Part shown: in pieces, positions 26,801-35,437 of the stretch
Numbering within the stretch: position 1 is the first letter of the stretch
How the letters are laid out: every line of letters starts with the position of its first letter
Origin: Roseateles sp. DAIF2
Lineage (GTDB): Bacteria > Pseudomonadota > Gammaproteobacteria > Burkholderiales > Burkholderiaceae_C
DNA: 64,000 bases
Reading direction: 5' to 3'
Assembly (NCBI RefSeq): GCF_015624425.1
Contig: NZ_CP049919.1
Location: 2,046,001-2,110,000 of the forward strand
The notes under the pieces: generated by a model
Databases searched by the model: none
Told to the model about the DNA's origin: nothing
Seen by the model: only the letters and a program-made list of their open reading frames with translations
Position numbers and translations under genes: made by a program

Positions 26801-27472
26801 GCCATGCTCGCGGCCCTCGGCATCGAGCAGGTGCAGCTCCTCGGGCAGCTGCACCGGGCGGGTCAGCGACCTGGCCAGCGCGCGGGTCGGGCGCGCGCCG
26901 CGCAGCGCCGCGCGCTCGTCGCTCGCCACCAGCTCGGCCAGCGACAGGTCGCGCAGCGCGGCGGCGTCGCGGCCGCAGAGTTCGGCGAAGGCGGGGTTGG
27001 CGCCCTGCAGGCGCAGTTGGCCGTCCAGCACGCAGGCCGGCAGGGCCGAGGCGGCGAACAGCTGCAGCCATTCGCCCTGCGCCGGTGCGCCGGCGAAAAC
27101 GTTGTCAGCGCGTCCGTTCTGCGCACGCGCGTGCAGCAGCCAGCGCGCGCCGTCGCCGCTGGCGCTCCGGTCCAGCGGCAGCAGGTGCAATTGGGCGCGG
27201 CTGCCATCGGCCAGCGGCAGCGGCGGCGCGGCGGGCGGGCGACGTTCCTCCAGCAGCGCGGCGCAGGCCAGGCGCAGCCAGTCGCGCAGCGCGGCCTGGG
27301 GCAAGACCTGACCCGCGGCGGCCTGCAGCAGGGCCTTGGCAGGGGGGTTGGCCTCCAGCACCTGCAGGCCTTCGTCGAGCAGCAGGACCGGCTCGCCCAG
27401 CAGGGCCAGCAGGCCGTGCAGGGCGCTCAGATCGGACGAAAGCAGCGGCAGCTGGGCGGGTGTCTTGGGCAT
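23816..27472 (-). CDS. Very large multi-PAS sensor histidine kinase (HisKA_2 family)
   Basis: 1,218 aa, with no clear membrane segment. A long chain of PAS domains fills about residues 20-1000; I count roughly seven by their recurrent N-terminal and FECRLKARDGREFW-like strands. The C-terminus has a HisKA_2 dimerisation helix with VREVHHRIKNNLQGV at about 1020 and an HATPase domain with ALTLNELLGNAFKHG. This class typically pairs with ANTAR regulators, and one is encoded next in the same direction. The PAS chain suggests integration of several cytoplasmic signals, possibly redox, light or small ligands; no cofactor can be assigned. Confidence 0.9.
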   Translation of the reverse strand: MPKTPAQLPLLSSDLSALHGLLALLGEPVLLLDEGLQVLEANPPAKALLQAAAGQVLPQAALRDWLRLACAALLEERRPPAAPPLPLADGSRAQLHLLPLDRSASGDGARWLLHARAQNGRADNVFAGAPAQGEWLQLFAASALPACVLDGQLRLQGANPAFAELCGRDAAALRDLSLAELVASDERAALRGARPTRALARSLTRPVQLPEELHLLDAEGREHGMRLLVHALTPELNLCLLQDRTPEQAARAQAERAQAEVEQWLALSPLPMVLFDDNGLLLRANTAFAALSLAAPASLHEAGAALQRLLAWDPAEGRPLPALREQAEGAPPLLTQAQLVDPGGRSRWLAGRLQRLVGQRRYMAVLDDRSSEQERDLAHQQLDALMDTAGVGLATFQQDAGWLRPRGSASGAKPKGALAGLQGVGRDIVEPDSLPEFERLQRALKTGDRVEVRYAVRHPELGRRWLLTRVEPGQLASGQRTTSVVTLDVTAQAQAERRHEQLLRELSTIMDSSGVGMAYLRGKQLLRCNEGFEQMLGLPAATPAGTPVATLFAALPELAQQVQTALAELSAEHLFEAEFVQVGSQAPTARWLSLSLRKVQGPADEAVAVVSDISRLKAQQTQLEALVQDRELMFNLSDVGMAILRQGKVARANEALAAMSGYRIAELNGLEHRRLFDSEFDYERLQQSIQQALAQQGQWKGERRLRRRDGASLWMQVSKRVMRPGAPDEGVIATYVNVDDRWRAQQSLMLQTERERAVLDSVLVGIVTVGRGGIEWMNRSARRMFGGDLSAFAGQPMSIVATPDPDHPFRHTHYLDELTEGQAETFECRLKARDGREFWVVGNAVVTGIEESGRQLTYALLDIERRRQAEAQTQQAQASLQRIIEAAPLAISLHDAKTLAVEQINQAAAALAGRAEAELIGASPEQLFGAEQGPVVRNDMESALLSTEVTQREYRLQLHGQTRVWDARLLHLAPAQDPADPEAPSEPEQLLLVASDVTEQRAAEEARLAAAIAQRELLVREVHHRIKNNLQGVAGLLQQIAARRPEVAGVIGEAVGQVQAIAQVYGLQVGSAGPLRVRKVVEAITGSVQRLHGQPITLAIEGEQAELVHQWALPEAESIPIALTLNELLGNAFKHGGGQAPQCALVCGDNHVALRIVNQGRLPEGFQLSKVPGGVSGLGLVRALLPRRSAILSLEQQGEQVVCLLELLPPSVNLLTPL

Positions 27473-27496
27473 TACGCCCGCAGTGTAATCAGAGCC

Positions 27497-28681
27497 TCAC
27501 TCGAGCTGGCCGGCCTTGGCCAGCGCGCGCAGCACGGCATGGTTGACTTCCTCGGCGCCCAGCATCAGCTGTTCGGCGGCATGGCGGTAGTCGAAGCCGG
27601 ATTCCGCCTCGATCGCACGCACCAGCGTCAGGTAGGGCAGGTAGGGGCCGGTGCCGTCGACCAGGGCCTGGCGCACCCGCTCGGGCACGGGAATCGACTG
27701 CAGCAGCTTGGCGAAGGGCTGCTTCAGCATATGGTCCAGCAGCGAGAACAGGCCGCAGATGAACATCTCGTCGCGCATCTCGCGGTCGTCCATGCTGCGC
27801 GCCAGCTCCTCCATCAACAGGCCGCGGCGCAGCGCGCCGTACATCACCGGGCGCAGGCTGTGGTCCTTGCTGGCGGTGGTCAGCAGCAGGGCCAGCCAGC
27901 GCTTCAGGCGCGCCATGCCCAGCAGCATGATGGCGTGGCGGAAGGAGGAGACCTCGACCGACAGGCCGAAGGCGGCCGAGTTCATGTAGCGCAGCAGCTT
28001 GAAGGCCAGGCTGGGGTCGCGCTTGAGCGTGGCCTCGAGCTTGTCGATGTCCTCGCCCTGGTCGACCTGGCTCATCAGCTGCACGATCACCTGCAGGTCG
28101 GCCTGGATCTCGCTCTTGCCGCCGCCGGCGGGGGCCTCGAAGCCGCCGTCCTCCAGCGGCCAGGCCAGCACCGCGGCCGCGCCGCGCTGGAAGGCCTCCT
28201 GCACCGCGGGCGCGCCGCGCAGATTGCTCAGCAGCTTGGCCGGGCCGGCCGGCAGGGGCTGGTTGCGGTCCTCGTCGAGGTCCTGCACCTGGTACTTGAA
28301 GCAGGCCTGCAGCTCGGTGGGCAGGGGCTGCAGCGGGCGGCCCTTGAGCAGCAGCGCATTGCCGTTCTTCTTCAGCGCCAGCACGCCCTCGGCATGGCTG
28401 GCGGCCATGAAGGCGGGCAGCTCGAGCATCAGGTTGGGGCTGGGCGGGGCGGCCAGCAGGCCTTCCAGCAGGCCCTCGTTGAGCACGTTCAGCACCGCGG
28501 CCCGGCCGCCGGCCGGCCAGACCTCGGCCACCGCGGCGGCCAGCTCGCCGGCGTCCAGCCGGGCGTCGGGGCGCAGCGGCATCACGGTCAGCCGGGTCGC
28601 GACGACCTGGTGCTGGGGATCGATCATGGGCGCGTAGCCCAGGGCGAGGCTTCCGAGGATGGGGTGCGTGCTGGCGGTCAT
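27497..28681 (-). CDS. HDOD-domain protein (EAL-HDOD/YuxH type)
   Basis: 394 aa. The C-terminal HDOD domain spans about 190-385 (IQADLQVIVQLMSQVDQGED, then LKRDPSLAFKLLRYMNSAAFG and RHAIMLLGMARLKRWLAL). The N-terminal ~170 residues resemble a degenerate EAL domain lacking catalytic motifs, as in YuxH-like proteins. HDOD proteins of this type are implicated in signalling and motility control in other bacteria. Its ATG overlaps the flgL stop by two bases, so it is translationally coupled to the flagellar operon. Confidence 0.88.
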   Translation of the reverse strand: MTASTHPILGSLALGYAPMIDPQHQVVATRLTVMPLRPDARLDAGELAAAVAEVWPAGGRAAVLNVLNEGLLEGLLAAPPSPNLMLELPAFMAASHAEGVLALKKNGNALLLKGRPLQPLPTELQACFKYQVQDLDEDRNQPLPAGPAKLLSNLRGAPAVQEAFQRGAAAVLAWPLEDGGFEAPAGGGKSEIQADLQVIVQLMSQVDQGEDIDKLEATLKRDPSLAFKLLRYMNSAAFGLSVEVSSFRHAIMLLGMARLKRWLALLLTTASKDHSLRPVMYGALRRGLLMEELARSMDDREMRDEMFICGLFSLLDHMLKQPFAKLLQSIPVPERVRQALVDGTGPYLPYLTLVRAIEAESGFDYRHAAEQLMLGAEEVNHAVLRALAKAGQLE

Positions 28682-29889
28682 GTATTGATGTACTGGAACA
28701 GCGACATGCGCTGCACCATGGCGTAGGTCTTCAGTGCTGCATCGTAGCCGGATTGCTGGTTCTGGAAGTCGGAGATGCCCTGCACCATGTCCAGATCCTC
28801 TGCGGCAGATTGCTCGCTTTGGTTGTACAGCTTCAGGTCGGCCATGCGCGACTCGGTACCGTCCAGGTTGTTCATCTGCTCGCCGACCTGGCTGCGCATG
28901 TTCTGCATATTGCCGATCACCGAGTCCAGGTCGCGGATGCGGCCGGAGTTGCCCTGCGCGATCTGGATATTGCTGCGCAGCGGCGTGCGCAGCTCGGCCG
29001 CCGCGCGGTCCAGCACGTCGAACACCTTCAGCCCGGCCTGCGAAGCCGCGACCGAGAACTGGTCACCGTCCTCGGCATTGCCGGCCAGGGTGACCGCGAT
29101 GCCGTCGAATTCGATCGCCTTGCCCGAGGCGAAGGGGGCGCTGGCGACCACTGCGCCGGTGGTGGTGTTGGTGACGGTATAGGTGGCGCCGGCGCCGCTG
29201 CCGCTGACCTGCACCTGGTAGTTGTTGCCGGTCAGCAGGCTGGGGTTGGTGATGCGGCCGGCATCGATCCAGCTCTTGGCCGGCGCGCCGGTGATGCTGT
29301 TGGGCATCGGCTCGGTGACGAAGGTGCCGTTGCCGCTGCGCGCCTGCTCCCAGGCGGCGCGCCCGTCCATGCTGAGCGGGAAGTCGTCGATATTGCCGGT
29401 CTGGATCTGGCCGGGGATGCCGGTGTAGCCAACGCCGCCGGGCTGGTCCAGGAAGGGCGGGTTGGCCGAGCCCTGGCCGCCGAACAGGAAGCCGCCGCCG
29501 CCGTCGGGGCGGTTGGCGATCGCCAGCAACTGGTCGCGCAGGCCGACGATCTTGTCGGCCAGGCCCTTGCGCTCGGTGTCGCTGAAGCTGGCATTGCCGG
29601 CCGATACCATGGTGTCGCGGATCTGCTGCAGGATTTCGTTGGCGTCGCCCAGCGCCCCCTCGGTCAGGGTCATGCTGTTGCGGCTGGCTTCCAGTGCGCG
29701 CTGGTTGGCGTCGATGCGGCCGATCGAGGACAGCGCCCGCTCGGCGCGCGAGGCGCCGGTGGGGTCGTCGCTGGCGTTCTGGATGCGCTTGCCCGAGGTC
29801 AGGCGCTGCTGGCTGTCCTGCATCTGCTCCTGGCGCCGCTGCAGGGTCGCGATGCTGGCGTCGAACATGTTCGCCGTGGCGATGCGCAT
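28678..29889 (-). CDS. flgL: Flagellar hook-filament junction protein FlgL (HAP3)
   Basis: FlgL, 403 aa. The flagellin-like N-terminus (MRIATANMFDASIATLQRRQ, then LTSGKRIQNASDDPTGASRAE) and C-terminus (GISDFQNQQSGYDAALKTYA, VQRMSLFQYI) form the coiled-coil core. The middle is variable and rich in Gly/Thr/Asn. It joins the hook to the filament together with FlgK, whose gene ends 5 bp upstream. It is the last structural gene of the flgB-L run; the HDOD gene overlaps its stop codon. Confidence 0.95.
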   Translation of the reverse strand: MRIATANMFDASIATLQRRQEQMQDSQQRLTSGKRIQNASDDPTGASRAERALSSIGRIDANQRALEASRNSMTLTEGALGDANEILQQIRDTMVSAGNASFSDTERKGLADKIVGLRDQLLAIANRPDGGGGFLFGGQGSANPPFLDQPGGVGYTGIPGQIQTGNIDDFPLSMDGRAAWEQARSGNGTFVTEPMPNSITGAPAKSWIDAGRITNPSLLTGNNYQVQVSGSGAGATYTVTNTTTGAVVASAPFASGKAIEFDGIAVTLAGNAEDGDQFSVAASQAGLKVFDVLDRAAAELRTPLRSNIQIAQGNSGRIRDLDSVIGNMQNMRSQVGEQMNNLDGTESRMADLKLYNQSEQSAAEDLDMVQGISDFQNQQSGYDAALKTYAMVQRMSLFQYINT

Positions 29890-29894
29890 GATGT

Positions 29895-31895
29895 TTACCT
29901 CTGTGCGAGCTGCAGCAGCTCATCGAAGATCTTCTGGCCGGCCTGCAGCACCTTGGCCGCGGCCTGGTAGCCCTGCTGGTACTGCATCAGCCGGGCCGCT
30001 TCCTCGTCCAGGTTCACGCCGGCCTGGCCCGAGCGCACTTTCTCGGCGTCGCTGGCGACGCTGGTGGAGACGCCGGCCAGGTACTTGGCACCCTGCACGC
30101 GCGCGCCGATCTCGCTCATCGCCGAGGCATAGGCATCGGTGATCGTCGCGCCCTTGCTGAGGCTGCCGTCGGCCTGCAGCACGCGGCCGACGAAGCTCTC
30201 GGTCTGCAGGTTCAGGAAGGCCTTGGCGTTGGAATTGTTGGCGGCGGGGAACTGGGTGGCGTTGATGTCCAGCGTGTCGCCCGGCTTGGGCACACCGTTC
30301 AGGCGCAGCTCGAAGCCCAGGTCGATGCCGGCCAGCGGCTCGTTGCCGATCACCGAGCCGGCCTTCCAGTTGCCGTTGACGACGCTGCCGTCGGACATCG
30401 TGATGCTGTAGGCCACGCTGTTGTCGGCCGGGTTGACCGCACCGAACTGGATGCTCATCGGCACCTTGCTCATGTCCAGATTGCTGTTGACCGCATACAG
30501 CGAGTCGACCGTCATCGTGCCCGTGTTGTTGATGTTGGTCACGCCGGTGATCGGCGAGGCCGCGGCCAGGCCGTTGGTGTTGTCCAGGATGCGCTTCATG
30601 CCGATCGCGGCCATCGCCACCGGCTCCAGCGCAAAGCTGTCGCTGGGCGTCATCGGCGACCCGCCCTCGGTCAGGCGCAGGCCGTAGCGCTGCTCGATCT
30701 GGGCGGCGCTCAGCACCTCGGGCTTGCCATCGGGGCGCGCGGTCAGCTCATACTGGCCGGGCGTGCCGCTCGGGTCGGTGCGCAGCACGAAGCTGTTGGC
30801 CGGCACCCGGCTCGGGTCGACGATCTGCACCGCCATCGTGGTGGCGTAGCTGCCGTCGGGGTTGCGCACATTGCTCGAGTTGGGCAGGGCGCGCGGGTCG
30901 CCGACGCCGAAGATCGGCGCGCCGACGCCTGGCGGGTTGGACAGGTCCAGGCCCAGGGCCTGCTGGCCGTTGACCTTCATCGACAGCGACATCGCCATCT
31001 GGCCCAGCAGGTTGCGGGCGTCCTGCAGGTCCTTGTTCTGGTAGGCCAGCAGCGCGCTGATCGAACCGCCGGTCAGCACGCTCTCGTCCAGCGCACGGGC
31101 GCCGTTGGCCTCGGAGATGCTGACCTGGGCGCGCGAGCTGTCATAGGGGTCGGGCGTGACCGACAGGGTCTGGGCCTGGTCGCCCAGCACCAGGCGCTGG
31201 CCGCCGCCGATGAAGACGCCGACCGTGCCGTCGTCGGCCGGCAGGGTGGTGACCTGCACATACTGGCTCAGCTGCGAGATCAGCTGCTCGCGCTGGTCCA
31301 GCAGGTCGTTGGGGGTATGGCCGGTGCCGTTGGCGCGCGCGATCTGGTCGTTGGCCGCGGCGATCTGCTTGGCCAGCTGGTTGACCACGCCGAGATCGGC
31401 CTTCAGGTCGCTGACCACGCCGGCCTGCAGATCGGCCAGCTGGGCGCCGGCATCGGAGAAGCGCGCCGCCAGCTCCTGTGCCCGGCCCAGCGCGACCTGG
31501 CGCGCCGAGGGGTCGGCGGGCCGGCTGGCCACGTCCACCATCGAGTTGAGGAACTGGTTGGCGGCCTGACCCAGGCCGGCGTTGCCGGTCGGGAAGATCT
31601 TCTCGAGCTGCTGCAGCAGCGCGAACTTGGTCGAGTCCATGAAGGCCAGGGACTTGGAGCTGGCCGCCTCCTTGGTCAGGAACTCGTTGTGAGCGCGGGT
31701 CACCGTCTGCACGGTGACGCCCTTGCCGAAGTAGCCGGCGCCGGTGAACTGGCCCTCCGGCGTGGTCAGGTTGACCAGCTGGCGCGAGTAGCCTGGCGTG
31801 TTGGCGTTGGCAATGTTCTGGCCGATGGTCTGCAGCGCCGCCTGGTTGGCGAACATGGCCTTCATGCCCAGCGATAGCAGTGCCGAGGTTCCCAT
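29895..31895 (-). CDS. flgK: Hook-associated protein FlgK (HAP1)
   Basis: FlgK, 666 aa. The N-terminus has the axial-protein signature (MFANQAALQTIGQNIANANT, then PGYSRQLVNL). The C-terminus ends in the conserved VNLDEEAARLMQYQQGYQAAAKVL-type helix (given in pieces VNLDEEAARLMQYQQ and GYQAAAKVLQ). The middle is variable. It is the first hook-filament junction protein, exported by the flagellar type III system with the chaperone FlgN. It follows flgJ by 31 bp. Confidence 0.96.
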   Translation of the reverse strand: MGTSALLSLGMKAMFANQAALQTIGQNIANANTPGYSRQLVNLTTPEGQFTGAGYFGKGVTVQTVTRAHNEFLTKEAASSKSLAFMDSTKFALLQQLEKIFPTGNAGLGQAANQFLNSMVDVASRPADPSARQVALGRAQELAARFSDAGAQLADLQAGVVSDLKADLGVVNQLAKQIAAANDQIARANGTGHTPNDLLDQREQLISQLSQYVQVTTLPADDGTVGVFIGGGQRLVLGDQAQTLSVTPDPYDSSRAQVSISEANGARALDESVLTGGSISALLAYQNKDLQDARNLLGQMAMSLSMKVNGQQALGLDLSNPPGVGAPIFGVGDPRALPNSSNVRNPDGSYATTMAVQIVDPSRVPANSFVLRTDPSGTPGQYELTARPDGKPEVLSAAQIEQRYGLRLTEGGSPMTPSDSFALEPVAMAAIGMKRILDNTNGLAAASPITGVTNINNTGTMTVDSLYAVNSNLDMSKVPMSIQFGAVNPADNSVAYSITMSDGSVVNGNWKAGSVIGNEPLAGIDLGFELRLNGVPKPGDTLDINATQFPAANNSNAKAFLNLQTESFVGRVLQADGSLSKGATITDAYASAMSEIGARVQGAKYLAGVSTSVASDAEKVRSGQAGVNLDEEAARLMQYQQGYQAAAKVLQAGQKIFDELLQLAQR

Positions 31896-31926
31896 GATCG
31901 ATCCTTCCTCCTGTTAGCGTCCGGCC

Positions 31927-32793
31927 TCAGGCCATGGCGCGCTGCACGCGCACCGTGGTGTTGATGACCTTGGCCAGTTTGCTGGCGTATTCGGGGTCGG
32001 TCGCGTAGCCGGCCTTCTGCAGGCCGCGCGCGAATCCCTCGGCCGTGTCCGCCTTGGCCACGACGTCGCGGTAGCGGTCGTTGGTGCCGATCAGGCGGGC
32101 ATAGTCTTTGAAAGCCTCTTCGTAGCTGCCGTAGGCGCGGAACTTGGCCACCACCTTCTGCGGCTTGCCGTCGACGTATTCGGTGGTCGTCACCTCGGCC
32201 ACCTTGCCGGTCCAGTTCGAGGTGGCCTTGATGCCGAACACGTTGAAGGAGGGGCTGCCGTCCTTCGCGGTGATCTCGCGCCGGCCCCAGCCGGACTCAT
32301 GCGCGGCCTGGGCGATCATGAAGCTGGCCGGGATGCCGGTCTGCACCTCGGCGGCCTTGGCGGCGCTGTCATGCTTCTGGATGAAGCTCTGCACATGCGG
32401 CGCGATGTTCTTCTTGGCCAGCGCCGGCAGCGGCTGCAGGGTCTTGGCGGCCTCGGCCTTGTCGGTCTTGTCGGCCATGCCCATCTGGCGCTGCAGCTGG
32501 CGCGCGATCGCGTCCGAGAGGCCGCCGGGCAGGCCGGTCAGCTTGCCGGCGAACTGGGTGTCCAGCATCTCGGTGCCGAGCTGGGTGGCCGAGTTCTCCA
32601 GCATGCCGGAAGACAGGGTGGAGGCGCGCATGCTCTTCATCACCTCCTGCATGAAGAGGGATTCGAACTGGCGCGCCGTCTCCTTGATGCTGGCCTTGGG
32701 GTCGCGCGCCGCGGCGGCGCGCAGCGCCTCGATCGATTGCGGGTTGGTGCCGGCGCTGCTGGCGCCCAGGCTGAAGGGCGACTTGAGGTTCAT
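31927..32793 (-). CDS. flgJ: Flagellar rod assembly protein / peptidoglycan hydrolase FlgJ
   Basis: FlgJ, 288 aa, in the two-domain form of beta/gamma-proteobacteria. The N-terminal rod-cap domain (about 30-110: ARQFESLFMQEVMKSMR) is followed by a glucosaminidase domain (about 145-285) with QAAHESGWGRREI, whose glutamate is the expected catalytic acid, and NVFGIKATSNW. It opens the cell wall for rod growth. Its ATG overlaps the flgI stop. Confidence 0.96.
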   Translation of the reverse strand: MNLKSPFSLGASSAGTNPQSIEALRAAAARDPKASIKETARQFESLFMQEVMKSMRASTLSSGMLENSATQLGTEMLDTQFAGKLTGLPGGLSDAIARQLQRQMGMADKTDKAEAAKTLQPLPALAKKNIAPHVQSFIQKHDSAAKAAEVQTGIPASFMIAQAAHESGWGRREITAKDGSPSFNVFGIKATSNWTGKVAEVTTTEYVDGKPQKVVAKFRAYGSYEEAFKDYARLIGTNDRYRDVVAKADTAEGFARGLQKAGYATDPEYASKLAKVINTTVRVQRAMA

Positions 32794-33911
32794 CAGATCA
32801 CCTCCAGCTCGGCCATGATGGCGCCCGCGCTCTTCATCGCCTGCAGGATGGCCAGCAGGTCTTGCGGCGTGGCGCCCATCGCGTTGAGGGCCTTGACGAC
32901 GTCGGCCAGCTTGGTGCCGGCCGGCATGTTGATCAGCGCGCCGGGCTCCTGCTTGAGCGCGATGTCGGTCTTCTCGGTGACGACGGTCTGGCCGCCGGAC
33001 AGCGCGCCGGGCTGGCTGACCACCGGGGTGGAGCTGATCGTCACCGACAGATTGCCGTGCGCGACCGCGCAGGGCGCCAGGGTCACGGCCTGGTTCATCA
33101 CCACCGAGCCGGTGCGGGCGTTGATCACGATGCGGGCGGCCGGCGTCGCCAGGTCCAGCGACAGGTTCTCCATGTCGGCCAGGAAGCTGACGCGCTCGTC
33201 CGGGTTGCTGGGGGCGCGTACGCGCACGACGCGGCCGTCCAGCGCCTGGGCGGTGCCGGCGCCCTTGGCGCGGTTGATCGCGGAGGCCACGGCGCGGGCG
33301 GTGGCGAAATCGGCCGAGTTCAGGTCCAGCTGGATGCTGTCGCCCATCTGCAGCGCGGTCGGCACGCTGCGTTCGACCAGGGCGCCGCCGGGGATGCGGC
33401 CGGCGCTGAGGTGGTTGATCTGCACCTTGGAGCCGCCGGCCGAGGCGCCGGCGCCGCCGACCACCAGATTGCCCTGGGCGATTGCATAGACCTGGCCGTC
33501 GGCGCCGCGCAGCGGCGTCGCGATCAGGGTGCCGCCGCGCAGGCTCTTGGCATTGCCCATCGAGGACACGACGATGTCCAGCGGCTGGCCGGGCTGGGCG
33601 AACGGGGGGAGCTGGGTGGTGACCATCACCGCGGCGATATTGCGCGGCTGCATCGTGATGCCCGGTGGCAGCACGACGCCGAACTGCTGCAGCATCGCGG
33701 CCAGGCTCTGGCCGGTGAAGGGGGCCTGGGTGGTCTGGTCACCGGTGCCGTCCAGGCCGACGACGAGGCCGTAGCCGGTCAGGGGGTTGTTGCGCACGCC
33801 GGCCACCGACGCGACTTCCTTGATGCGCGCGGCGGCGGCCGGGACGGCCAGCGCGATCATCAGGGAAAACCCGATGCTTAACTTCAGCAGGGAGGGGAGG
33901 AGGCGGGACAT
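32793..33911 (-). CDS. flgI: Flagellar P-ring protein FlgI
   Basis: FlgI, 372 aa, with a cleavable signal peptide (about 1-27, ending VPAAAA) followed by RIKEVASVAGVRNNPLTGYG and LVVGLDGTGDQT, the typical mature N-terminus. It forms the P-ring in the peptidoglycan layer. The ATG at 33911 is preferred; an in-frame TTG further upstream would place extra residues before the signal peptide. It overlaps flgJ by one base. Confidence 0.96.
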   Translation of the reverse strand: MSRLLPSLLKLSIGFSLMIALAVPAAAARIKEVASVAGVRNNPLTGYGLVVGLDGTGDQTTQAPFTGQSLAAMLQQFGVVLPPGITMQPRNIAAVMVTTQLPPFAQPGQPLDIVVSSMGNAKSLRGGTLIATPLRGADGQVYAIAQGNLVVGGAGASAGGSKVQINHLSAGRIPGGALVERSVPTALQMGDSIQLDLNSADFATARAVASAINRAKGAGTAQALDGRVVRVRAPSNPDERVSFLADMENLSLDLATPAARIVINARTGSVVMNQAVTLAPCAVAHGNLSVTISSTPVVSQPGALSGGQTVVTEKTDIALKQEPGALINMPAGTKLADVVKALNAMGATPQDLLAILQAMKSAGAIMAELEVI

Positions 33912-33954
33912 GGCGGTTGCACGGTGAGACTCGTGCAACCGATTCTGGGCAAAC

Positions 33955-34626
33955 TTAAGTCGGCGAAAGACTCAAAAAGAAGCGGGACAACCAGCCTATT
34001 TCATGGGTTTGCTCCAGCGCGCCGCGGCCGCGCTGTTCCACGCGGACATTGGCGACCTGCGCCGAGGAGACGGTATTGCCCTGCTGGATCAGGCGCGGGT
34101 CGACCTGGCCGGAGAAACGCAGCACGTCGACATTGCTGTTGACGCCGATCTGCTTCTCGCCGGTCAGCATCAAATGGCCGTTGGGCAGCACCGCGGTGAC
34201 GACGGCGGTGATGCTGCCGCTGAACTCGTTGGTGTTCTGGTTGCTGCCCTTGCCGGCCGCGGTGGTGGCCGAGGTGGCCGCCGCAGAGGCGCGGCCGAAG
34301 GAATTGGGGGCGATGCCGGGCAGGGCGGAGATGCTGCCGCTGAGCTGGCCCTTCTTGTCCAGCGCGCTGCTGGAGCTCTGGGTGGCCGTGATGCGCTCGA
34401 CGATCTGGATCGTCACCGTGTCGCCGACCAGGCGGGCGCGGTGGTCCTCGAACAGCGGGCGGTAGCTGACCGACTGGTAGATCGCGCCGTTCACCGGCAC
34501 GGCGGCGGGCTGCAGCGGCAGCTGCACGACCGGGGTGTTCTGCAGCTCGACGCGTGGCGGCGGCTGCACCGCGGCGCAGCCGCCCAGGGCGGCTGCCAGC
34601 AGGGTCAGGGACAGGGCGAGTTTCAT
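33955..34626 (-). CDS. flgH: Flagellar L-ring lipoprotein FlgH
   Basis: FlgH, 223 aa, with a lipoprotein signal peptide ending in the lipobox LGGC (cysteine at 17). It forms the L-ring in the outer membrane. The conserved GAIYQSVSYRPLFEDHRARLVGD stretch (in pieces GAIYQSVSYRPLFE and DHRARLVGD) and C-terminal LEQTHEIGWLSRFFLSLSP are present. It lies between flgG and flgI with short gaps. Confidence 0.96.
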   Translation of the reverse strand: MKLALSLTLLAAALGGCAAVQPPPRVELQNTPVVQLPLQPAAVPVNGAIYQSVSYRPLFEDHRARLVGDTVTIQIVERITATQSSSSALDKKGQLSGSISALPGIAPNSFGRASAAATSATTAAGKGSNQNTNEFSGSITAVVTAVLPNGHLMLTGEKQIGVNSNVDVLRFSGQVDPRLIQQGNTVSSAQVANVRVEQRGRGALEQTHEIGWLSRFFLSLSPT

Positions 34627-34643
34627 GGCCGGGCTCCCGCTGC

Positions 34644-35426
34644 TCAGATCTGGCTGAGCTTTTGCAGCATCTGATCCGAGGTCTGCACCGCCTTGGAGTT
34701 CAGCTCGTAGGCGCGCTGGGTCTGGATCATCTGCACCAGCTCCTCCACCACATTGACGTTGGAGGTCTCGACGAAACCCTGCTGCAGTGCGCCCAGGCCG
34801 TTGGCATTGGCGGCGCCGGCATTGGGCGTGCCGGAGGAGGCGGTTTCGGTGAACAGGTTCTGGCCGCGCGGCTCCAGGCCGGCTGGATTGACGAAGTTGG
34901 CCAGCTGGATCTGCCCCAGGTTCTGCGGCTGGGTGTTGCCGGGCACGGTCACGGTGACGGTGCCGTCGGCGCCGACCGTCAGGGTCTGGGCATTGGGCGG
35001 CACGGTGATGCCGGGCAGCAGGCTGTAGCCGGTGTTGGTCACCATCTGGCCGTTGGCGTCCAGCTGGAAGCCGCCGTCGCGGGTGTAGGCGGTGGTGCCG
35101 TCGGGCATCTGGATCTGGAAGAAGCCGTTGCCCTTGATCGCCAGGTCCAGGTTGTTGCTGGTCTGCTGCAGATTGCCCTGGCTGAAGATGCGCGAGGTGG
35201 CCACCGGGCGTACGCCCAGGCCGACCTGCAGGCCGGTGGGCAGCTGGGTCTGCTCGGTGGTGTTGGCGCCGGTCTGGCGCAGGTTCTGATAGATCAGGTC
35301 CTCGAACACCGCATGCGAGCGCTTGTAGCCATTGGTGGCGACGTTCGAGAGGTTGTGCGAGATGGTGTCCAGCTGGGTCTGCTGGGCTTCCATGCCGGTC
35401 TTGGCGATCCAGAGCGAGCGAATCAT
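34644..35426 (-). CDS. flgG: Distal rod protein FlgG
   Basis: FlgG, 260 aa, the distal rod subunit. The N-terminus ([40 protein letters not shown]) and C-terminus ([38 protein letters not shown]) are the conserved rod-protein helices. Length and sequence match the highly conserved family. Upstream flgF is separated by 11 bp. Confidence 0.97.
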   Translation of the reverse strand: MIRSLWIAKTGMEAQQTQLDTISHNLSNVATNGYKRSHAVFEDLIYQNLRQTGANTTEQTQLPTGLQVGLGVRPVATSRIFSQGNLQQTSNNLDLAIKGNGFFQIQMPDGTTAYTRDGGFQLDANGQMVTNTGYSLLPGITVPPNAQTLTVGADGTVTVTVPGNTQPQNLGQIQLANFVNPAGLEPRGQNLFTETASSGTPNAGAANANGLGALQQGFVETSNVNVVEELVQMIQTQRAYELNSKAVQTSDQMLQKLSQI

Positions 35427-35437
35427 GGCGGGGTTCC

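Noticed and set aside
23708..28726. A 1,672-codon open frame on the + strand antisense to the multi-PAS kinase and HDOD genes
   Set aside because: It is Gln/Ala/Leu/Arg-rich with no recognisable domain and mirrors codon bias of the real genes on the other strand; both overlapped genes have clear families.
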